From the NCBI RefSeq assembly GCF_964340395.1, contig NC_135570.1:620001-684000 (forward strand): DNA of 64,000 bases, read 5' to 3'. Each line of letters begins with the position of its first letter. The stretch's first letter is position 1. The notes beneath the pieces were generated by a model. The model did no database searches. It had not been told where the DNA came from and saw only the letters and a list, made by a program, of their open reading frames with translations. The position numbers and the translations under genes are program-made. Source of the stretch: Glandiceps talaboti. Taxonomy: Eukaryota > Hemichordata > Enteropneusta > Spengelidae. Positions 56,380-64,000 of this stretch are shown piece after piece.

Positions 56380-57965
56380 GGGGCGACATCGAAATCAAAA
56401 GCATCGTAATTACGCGTCGTAACGAGTAAAGACGAGTAGCTACTAGTAGTTACGATGTACTACGGTGAATATTCATAAGTCTCAACGCATATTCATGTAC
56501 TTTAGGTTGTAGACAATAAAAAGTAAACACCTATTGTCCGTTATTCATGAGCCCAAACTACGACCATTTACGCGTAGTCTTCATCGTGAAAAAAATAACG
56601 AAACAAAAAGATTTTCTTTCCTGTGCAAATCAGTTTCACGCTTACTTTTTTAAATGTTATTCATTCCGATGCCTTCTATGGCATTCGTACAGTCGGCTAG
56701 TCAACTAAGTGTTTCAGATATATTCAGATGTTTACCTAATATGTCTTGCCTAAAAATACCTTGAAGAAGAATTTTTATTCGTAACGTCGGATTTTACATC
56801 TATTTATTCGGACTGCCTCACAAGTTCCTCATGCACTTCTCGGCTGGTCGACAAACATGTCGACCATTTTCGTCTGGCTGGTGAACGGTGCATTGATCGT
56901 GTTAGATTCTAGTCTAGATTGTCCACAAAAATTAATTAAAAACTAAAGCTTGTCTCGCATTAATATATTGTTTGATTTGATTGACTTAGAAGTCACCTAA
57001 AAACGTTTTGTTTCTTCAAAATTTTGAGGAAAATCGTCATTTATATAACGAAATTTCGGGCTACGAATAACTGAATACGTTCATCACTTGCGTCTCTATG
57101 TTTATATATCTACCGACATCACGCCACGCGTTGCCGAACATTGCGATTTCTCAACTGAACCCCATCATTTAGGAATGTTACTGTACTGAGAAACATAAAA
57201 AAACAGTTGTTGTTTTAGAATATATAAAACAAATCCCGTTATTCGATGATATAAAAGTCAAAACTGCACTTCCGCAACCCGGAAATTCAACAGCATTTCT
57301 TGGCCCTACCATGGCCGTCAATCGTGAGCTTGTAAGTTGTACTGTTAGTTTGTCGACCGTGCAAAAAACAAAAAAGAAAGTCTAACCGCGATTGATGCTT
57401 TGAGAGTCACACAATTGTACGATAATCTTCCTCAAAGATTTACTGTTAACCCAGGACTGTTACAATATTACGTCCATGCGTCCATCACAATAAATTTCGA
57501 ATACATACCGTCCTGTTTGTGATTAGTTTGTACTGAATATTGAAACTTTGATTTCGTGCATATCTTATTGTTTTGTTTATGAATATCGCCCATGAACTTG
57601 CACTCATAAAAACATGTACAGTACTAGTTTCATCAGCACATTACTGGCTGGAGTACGTGGTTTTCGAAAATTATGACAAACTACGATCAACTACGATAGA
57701 AGACGATGTCATCATTGGAAACACGGAAGGTGAGAATAACTATCTATTGTGTGTTGGCGATAAAAAATTACGCGTATCTATGCTCAAAGACGACGTCTTT
57801 AAGGGAAACAAAGAAAAGTGAACTGATTATCTATTGTCAGTTATTCATGAACTTGAACACCTCATTATCTCCTGTTTCGCGTAGTACATCGTAGCTACTA
57901 GTAGCTACTCGTCTTTACTCGTTACGACGCGTAATTACGATGCTTTTGATTTCGATGACGTCCCC
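56380..57965. mobile_element. TIR DNA transposon, 1,586 bp, about 85-bp inverted repeats
   Basis: Left GGGGCGACATCGAAATCAAA through GTTACGATGTACTACG (56380-56464) is repeated inverted at the right end, CGTAGTACATCGTAGC through GATTTCGATGACGTCCCC (57881-57965), with only a few differences. Segmental copy 1 keeps the uninterrupted site (TCTACTC-TACACAATAGG at 53803). The filled site reads TCTACTCTT|GGGG...CCCC|TACACAATAGG, so TT/TA may be an altered TA duplication. CpG-rich compared with the host DNA. No transposase was recognised; the longest frame (57573-57821) has no known motif. Confidence 0.8.
57249..57334 (+). promoter_or_regulatory. Promoter-like and first-exon-like stretch inside the transposon
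   Basis: GATATAAAAGTC (TATA-like, about 57247) is followed 60 bp later by CTACCATGGCCGTCAATC, a good start context, and after seven codons (MAVNREL) by CTT|GTAAGTTG, a strong donor. The open frame itself stops at about 57385. It may be the remains of an autonomous element's first exon or a captured host piece. Confidence 0.2.
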
Positions 57966-59314
57966 TACACAATAGGTACGAGCACCTACAGTTCTCTAAC
58001 ATGGCAAATTGACTTTACTATATGCAATAGTAATGCCACTATGCCAATGATAAATTTGTTGTTAACTTGCGTAATTGTATACACATAGGCGTGTTCTATA
58101 TTACTACAGTGTGTTAATAACATTTTTGAGTAGCCCTCCCTCCCCCCTTTCACTCCCCACTTTTGAGTAAACCACCCCCCTCTAGCTTAGCAATTTTTGA
58201 GTGACCCCCTCCGATTCCTCTGACCACCACCCCCCCCCCCAGTCACAAATAATGGTGGCGCCCTTATCTATAATCTACTTAAAAGTTCATGTTCTATTAT
58301 GAAACTTCTAATGTTATTTGCCTCGGTTATGGACATGTTTTATTACTGCCAAAAAAATGAAACTGACATTTTTCAACTCTTGCGTAATAAGTCATTTTGA
58401 CACTGCAAACAGTCACACTTGCACATTTTTTTTTACTTTTGTGAAGAGATCGACTATGATGATGTATACTGCCATCTACAGTTGGCCTTATATTTACCCT
58501 TGTCTTTCTTAGAATGGAGTAACATTCACTTTTGAGCCAACAATGATATATGTATGTTCAAGCAACAAATATTCTTTATAATATTTGAGACAATATTTGT
58601 ATTTTTTTATTTTTAACATCAACCAGACTATGAAAACTATTGTAAATGCTATAAAGTAAATATGGGATTCTGCATTTATATTTCTATGAATTTTCCATAT
58701 ATTTATCCTAAATTATCTAGAATTGACTAAAAAGTTCATGTTTTCTATTATAAATCTTCTAAAATATGGCTTGCATCGGCCATGGATACGTTTTATTACT
58801 GCCAACAAAATGAAACTGACATTTTAAAACTCTTACATAATATAAAGTCGTTTTAAAACTGCAAACAGTCACAATTTCGTGTTTTTGACCTTCGTGAAGA
58901 AATCTATGATGATGTATACTGCCATCTACAGTTGACCTTATGTTTACCCTTGTCTTTCTTAGGATGGCGTAACATTCACTTTTGAACCAATGATATATGT
59001 ATATTCAAGCAACAAATATTGTCTTACCTAGAGACTGCAAACAGCGCAATGACCTTATGTTTATCCCCGTCGTTTCTTAGGCTTGAGTCACGTGTTCATT
59101 CTGCAACAAAATATTCTCTGTATTAGGCTCAACCTACCCATATTTTTGGCATTTCAATTTTTTTTTGGTCATGGGCAATATATCCTCATGTTTCAAAATT
59201 AAGGGGATTTCTTTACATTTCCTGAATAAATACATGTAACAATATACATTCGAGTCAATTACAAATTATATATCTTATACAGTGATTTACTTGGCTATGA
59301 TGATTGCATATACT

Positions 59315-59484
59315 AGCTGCAATAATTGTAGCGTTTGCTGTGATTTTGAGGGCTTTTTCGTCTGTTTTTGTGCCTTTTTTTCGTTCCGATGTTTGATTCG
59401 GGTTAAACATCGGAACGAAAAAAAGGCACAAAAACAGACGAACAAGCCCTCAAAATCACAGCAAACGCTACAATTATTGCAGCT
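59315..59484. repeat. Near-perfect palindrome, 80-bp arms, 10-bp spacer
   Basis: The left arm 59315-59394 (AGCTGCAATAATTGTAGCGT...TTCGTTCCGATGTTT) and right arm 59405-59484 are inverse copies with one mismatch (GGGCTTTTTCG versus GGGCTTGTTCG). The spacer is GATTCGGGTT. The left arm is the end of segmental copy 2, which is also present once at the end of copy 1. The overlapping frames on both strands (CNNCSVCCDFEG) are mirror products of the palindrome. Confidence 0.95.
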
Positions 59485-60090
59485 ATTAAAATGCATACAA
59501 GATAAAGTAAGCTGTTGCATATCCAACGTGCACTACAAGGAATAAACAAAATTTACAACCATGGGAAGGGGAGTTTTTTCAGTCCGACGGCAAAATATCG
59601 CCAACTCTGCGGTGACAGCAAGTAAACATTTCCGTAGTGTGCTATCCGCTTTGCATCAGCATATAATTATGGCTGTGCACCAAAACAGGTGTGTCAGGAT
59701 AAAGCCGTAAATAATATTCCTAGGTAACTTGCAGTAAATATTCTTTGTATTGACAATTGGAGGTATTTATAAATTGAGAGAAAACGGTCCAAGAAGAAAA
59801 TGTAAGTTGATGTACGATGCAGATTTTGGAACATATCACATGTAGCATGTACAGGCATTACAATTAATGAACTCATTTTGAAACGACTGGCTAACAATCT
59901 GACTTCGAAACAGAGGAACAACAGCAACAACGCAGTGGTCAGTGACATTGTCATTGCGTTGGCTTTACAAGCACGCGGAGTAAAGTTGTGAACGACTGCA
60001 ATCATTTTACAAGTTCAAGTTCCTACTACTTTTACAATGTAGTGGTCTGGGGTTCAAGGTACAACATTTTAGCGGTCGCGAGGTATCAAT
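59485..60090. other. Unassigned, moderately CpG-containing
   Basis: No satellite and no recognisable coding exon. Includes short frames on both strands with no family resemblance. Confidence 0.5.
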
Positions 60091-60099
60091 TTTACTTAC

Positions 60100-60157
60100 C
60101 GGCATGTCCCGAAATCGTGGAGAAGACATAATGGATAATAATCTTCACAAACTCCAT
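60100..60157 (-). CDS. Weak candidate first coding exon of a minus-strand gene
   Basis: On the minus strand the sequence ...TCGGGACATGCCG|GTAAGTAAA has a full-consensus donor (donor bases 60099-60094). Two ATGs precede it: one at 60157 opening MEFVKIIIHYVFSTISGHA (phase 1 at the donor) and one at 60129 opening MSSPRFRDMP (phase 0). The surrounding 60.0-60.7 kb is richer in CpG than the rest. No partner exon was found towards GBF1, so this may be chance. Confidence 0.15.
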
Positions 60158-60159
60158 AC

Positions 60160-60670
60160 GGCACGACTCGACGGTACGCTACACTACACCATGCTCTCCC
60201 AGGAAAATGACAAAATTTATGTAAAATTGCATTCCACAAGTACCATGTGATTAAAATGGATTGGCCAATCATTGGTCTGTTGCTAAATTGACTTGCTAAT
60301 TTGTGAATACGTCCTCAAATCCGATTGGCCAATGGGTGACCATACAGCTGTGTTTGATTTCTCGCCATTCAAAATGCTAATATCTTTTCAACACTTATCG
60401 TTAGAATTCAGCTCCTGAGTGGGGTTATTCAGCTGTTTGTAACTTTATTCGCTTTTATTCGGCCAAGAAAGTTTACCTATGACATTTTTTTAAACGTGAT
60501 TGTTGTTCACGTACGCTAACATAACGTGATTGTTGGGAGTGCACAGTGGCTAATGGGCTCGAGTCAAACTATGTGGTACGTGTATACTAGTATATTACAC
60601 CAACCGCGTGCGTGTGTAGCGCATATCGCGACTCGAGTTCATTTATATTTACATATTCACAGTTGTCAAA
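60160..60670. other. CpG-richer region, possible promoter of an unseen gene
   Basis: CG dinucleotides are frequent (CACGACTCGACGGTACGCT, CAACCGCGTGCGTGTGTAGC, ATATCGCGACTCGAG). It contains CCAAT-box-like words (GGCCAATCATTGG, GATTGGCCAATGG at 60272 and 60331). Regulatory role is inference. Confidence 0.25.
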
Positions 60671-60677
60671 ATGTTGA

Positions 60678-60716
60678 CCAATAATTAGACATTACACATT
60701 TTAATTATTGGTCGAT
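60678..60716. repeat. 12-bp inverted repeat (hairpin)
   Basis: GACCAATAATTA and TAATTATTGGTC are exact inverse copies around a 14-nt A/T-rich loop. Confidence 0.8.
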
Positions 60717-61597
60717 ATTATTCAGAAACAGGTGACGCATGCAGAAATGTAATACGAATAAGTCACTTGTCGTAAATTATAAAACATTTTCAGCTTTAAA
60801 ACATACGATGACCTTGAGTTATTGGGAAAGACGGTTGTGTACAAACCTAGCAACAATTTTCAGTGGTTGTGTGATCGAAAATGATACTCAAGATACAACT
60901 TTTACTGTTTTCATATGGCGACAGATCGATTTGAACTTTCCACTACACCACCTACGGATAATATTGACCACTAATTAACAAATACGGTGTCTTTTTAGAA
61001 GTAACTGACCATTTTTTAATGAATACTAGTACTACTGTGGTTATTTTTGTGAGGAAAAAATGTCCCAGTTGCAGGTTTGAAACATATGTCTTATACGACA
61101 TGTCACCTTTGAGCCAGACTTGAAAGAAATCAGAGAAATGACGTACTGCCGGACGGACGGATGGAACCCATTCTAATGGTCTAAAAAGTCGTTCGATATA
61201 CAAAACTCAAGAATTGCAACTATATCATTCATAACGCCAACATTTGTTCATGAAAACTAAGACAGCAAGCTGGTGTTACTGATCAATATATTTCTTCATA
61301 TAACTATTTAACATCTTTTTCATCAAAACTGTAAAAATATATTCCATACATGACACCACTCTTATGAATAGCTATATCAAAGATAGCAGACGACCAGAAC
61401 ACCAAATATATAGACAGGAAAATACGATAGATATCAAAATGCCAAATACACACCAATACCGTACTTAGTGAAAGAGAACAAAAACAAAATAGAAAATTTT
61501 TCCAAATTCTACCATGATCATTGTTCTGAAATATTGTATGTTTATATAAATTTACTGTTACGTGTAAACACAGCCTAAACACGTAAATAGTTAACTT

Positions 61598-61601
<4 letters not shown>

Positions 61602-61684
<83 letters not shown>
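61602..61684. repeat. (TA)n microsatellite
   Basis: About 41 TA units, followed by GGATATATCCATGTATATAT. It generates an IY-repeat minus-strand frame of 171 codons that is not a gene. Confidence 0.97.
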
Positions 61685-61686
<2 letters not shown>

Positions 61687-61689
61687 ATA

Positions 61690-62630
61690 TATCCATGTAT
61701 ATATGATATATGGGTGCGTTTTCGAATGTTCTGTTCCATTTTCGCCTTCTACCTAATAAGATCACACCTGAGCTTCGAATGACAAGGTAGCTGTGAAAAA
61801 TATCTATTTTCGACAGCAATTTTTTTCATGTACCTTTTTGGTGTAACCGTGTAAAGACAACACATAGTTGCGTTTTCACTTGAAAGCAGTGTCGCGTAAA
61901 CGGGGACTTAGTATTTTTCGTTCTAAATCAAGGTTTACATGATTTGCACTGTTCAGTTGCTTCACAGACACACGCATGCGAGCGTCTCAGCGTCCCACTC
62001 AATGAAAACCACAGGTGTACGTCTTACTGGCGTAGATTGGCACTTAAATGTCACTCCAGCTTTTCTCCAGCTACAAACTATTAACACCCCCACCTATATA
62101 TGAAGAAATAACATATAATTCTTGAAAACTTTACAAATGAAAAGCGCAACCATTTGGCCAAGGCCGCAGTATGTTACATTACAACGCAATTTTGATGAAA
62201 ATCAAGCCATGTCTAACTGTGACGTAATGGCTGATGACGGACGCACAGACACATGCTACACACTCTACACATGCCCATATCTATCGCTTTGTCGGGTGTA
62301 GGCTAATGGACATGTAGTGTTTGTACGATACATTATTGGCGGGGTTTTGTTTTTAAAAATACATCCAAAGTGACTGTAACTTGTTCACGTGCAATACAAT
62401 TTGAACTATCCAGAATATTAAATTAGTAGCCACTTAGAACCCTAAAATCATAAGAACCTAGAACTCTGAAAAAGGGAAGGCAAAGGAAACATTTACAAGT
62501 GCATTCTATCTAAGATCATTTTGAACAAAAATTCTCCAAAAAACCCAACCTTTCACTCGTTTATACAGTCTGAGTGAATAACCACAATGAAGAATAGACA
62601 ATATTAATTAACTAACTTCTTGTATGGCCA
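61690..62630. other. Unassigned, no gene recognised
   Basis: No coding exon, simple-repeat array or duplicated element was recognised. Moderately CpG-containing (for example GCATGCGAGCGTCTCAGCGT near 61974). Confidence 0.5.
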
Positions 62631-62634
62631 AAAA

Positions 62635-62955
62635 AACATTGTTTCTGGTCAGCGCGCGCATCACTTAAATACCCTCGCGTCAGTATTTTTCTTTTCGTGT
62701 TTGTCCAGCTCATGCAGTCTGCAGATCCGAGGGGAAACTCAAAAATAACCCTCCCTACTTCAGTGAAGACAACGTACTGCAGAGTCAATCATGAACAAGC
62801 GCACATACTTGCTTTTAAGTACTAAATAAAAAGAACAGTAACTGCCACAAATAGTAGATTAAGTGACAGGTTTGTTGAGAATTTGAAAAAGCGCGTCGTC
62901 ACACCACTTTAGACAAAATGTCCTGACCAGAAACAGTTCTCTCTTTTTTGGCCTA
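62635..62955. mobile_element. MITE-like element, 321 bp, GGCC-terminal family (copy B)
   Basis: Starts TGGCCAAAAAAACATTGTTT CTGGTCAG and ends CTGACCAGAAACAGTTCTCT CTTTTTTGGCCTA, so terminal inverted repeats are about 25 bp. It is the reverse orientation of 2337-2658 and keeps more CpG sites (GCGCGCGCATC, GCGCGTCGTC), which copy A has as TG/CA. Copy B is therefore younger or less methylated. Confidence 0.75.
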
Positions 62956-63500
62956 AACTAGGGTAGTAAGTAAATAACCTAATAATGCCACAACTCTGTA
63001 TTAACAACAACTGTCTGACAAACTACAAGCTGAAATACTTGACGGTAAATCATACAATGTGTTTCAAAGTTAAAGTACTTTCAAAGTATCTAATAAGGCA
63101 GTGATATGAAAATCTTTTCTGAAAAAAGTAACTGGCCTTTTGTATGTTTTCTCACATCACTGAGATACATGTACATCAACATGTGACGTCATACATACCG
63201 TTTAGAACAATGGCATGACCTTGAAAACACAACAAACGGTTTGTATGACGTTTGTCTTTTGTGTAAGTTTTGTACACTATATGTAGCCTTGACTAAAATC
63301 ACACATTTATCTAACTTTGAAATACCAAAAATCGTCAGACGTCACAAATGCCCATTTCCACTGACATTGAAATCGTTTGTAAAAAAAGAAGAAGTAAGTA
63401 TAGTGGCCTAATCGTTGCATAAAACTGGCCCTTTTAAATCTTTTCTCTTCCCCTAAGTACATGTAAACACACTCTGTCAAGCACGTTCGTTTCTAGCTAT

Positions 63501-63573
63501 GGATGTATATGCTACGAGGTCAGGTTCGACACGGGAGAGGGAAGACGTGTCGTACCTCGTAGCATATACATCC
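63501..63573. repeat. Hairpin with 20-bp perfect outer arms
   Basis: GGATGTATATGCTACGAGGT (63501-63520) is exactly inverse to ACCTCGTAGCATATACATCC (63554-63573). Inner arms CGACACG (63527-63533) and CGTGTCG (63546-63552) also pair around GGAGAGGGAAGA. Function unknown. Confidence 0.85.
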
Positions 63574-64000
63574 AGAGCCAGTTCGTTTCGTGTTACACTG
63601 ACGAGTGTCGTAAACTATTTCTCTATAATTACTAAATCTGACATTACAAATAATTGCATTGGTCAACACGATGATCATTTGTTACAAATTCGCTATTTTT
63701 CAATTTCTACTACAACTTAAAAGAAATACGTAGTCTGAAATTTGCTAAAAAACAAATGTCTCTTTATACTTCAATTGACATGGATTGAGTAGATTCCTTT
63801 ACACAATCTTCACAAATCACAAAAACACCATATATCTGTCACACAAACATTGCATATTGATACAAATAAAAAACTTAACTCTCACAGCAACGCTGAAAAT
63901 TTCTACTCTTGCCATTGCTTACAACAATTGTGGTGACTTGGGTTTAACCAAAGAAATTTCAATGAAAATGAATAAATGAGATATTCTTTAAGTAGTTCCT

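Larger units (their letters stand above)
54798..59402. repeat. Tandem segmental duplication, copy 2 (expanded)
   Basis: Left flank 54798-55177, array 2 55178-56379, a 1.6 kb transposon 56380-57965, right flank 57966-59402. The right flank contains an extra internal duplication: the segment AAAAGTTCATGTTCTATTAT to the ATATGTATGTTCAAGCAACA end occurs at about 58277-58568 and again at about 58730-59025. Confidence 0.88.

Noticed and set aside
59282-59545. Paired frames containing CNNCSVCCDFEG on both strands as a cysteine-rich protein
   Set aside because: They mirror each other because of the 80-bp palindrome, and the sequence belongs to the duplicated repeat flank.
61304-61819. 171-codon minus frame
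   Set aside because: Its centre is a (TA)n tract read as IY repeats; flanks show no recognisable domain.

Overview
The window is a piece of a bilaterian animal genome. It has spliceosomal introns with GT-AG ends, AT-rich non-coding DNA, abundant microsatellites, non-LTR retrotransposon tails and MITE-like elements. The encoded protein is very close to vertebrate GBF1, while the repeat content and the ACATGTA-rich background suggest a marine invertebrate (deuterostome or lophotrochozoan). The phylum cannot be fixed from this window.

Only one gene can be fully supported: GBF1, the Golgi brefeldin-A-resistant guanine nucleotide exchange factor for Arf1. It lies on the + strand from a 5'UTR near 5.3 kb to a polyadenylation signal near 51.1 kb. 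I could place 34 coding exons (5798-49946). Their reading phases all agree and they encode about 1,914 residues. Exons 1-6 carry the DCB region, 8-12 the HUS region (HUS box NYDCD), 15-19 the Sec7 catalytic domain (glutamic finger E853) and 19-32 the HDS regions. Exons 33-34 carry a Pro/Gly-rich tail. Introns run from 162 bp to 9.5 kb.

Layout: 0-4.5 kb is intergenic (minisatellite, tetranucleotide arrays, a LINE 3' remnant, a MITE). 4.6-5.8 kb is the putative promoter and 5'UTR. 5.8-50 kb is GBF1 with repeat-filled introns. 50-51.1 kb is the 3'UTR. 51.2-59.5 kb is a tandem segmental duplication, each copy carrying a large 27-bp satellite array; the second copy also contains a 1.6 kb inverted-repeat transposon and ends at an 80-bp-arm palindrome. 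59.5-64 kb is richer in CpG, has no recognisable gene, and holds one weak minus-strand first-exon candidate, a (TA)n tract, a MITE and a hairpin.

The most striking observation is that three exon-end/5'-splice-site junctions of GBF1 have been tandemly duplicated. Exon 4 has 53 splice donors at an exact 44-bp period. Exon 11 has six junction copies at 118 bp, each copy with both a good acceptor and a good donor. Exon 20 has two copies at 95 bp. These arrays place dozens of consensus U1 sites and pseudo-exons inside an essential gene.
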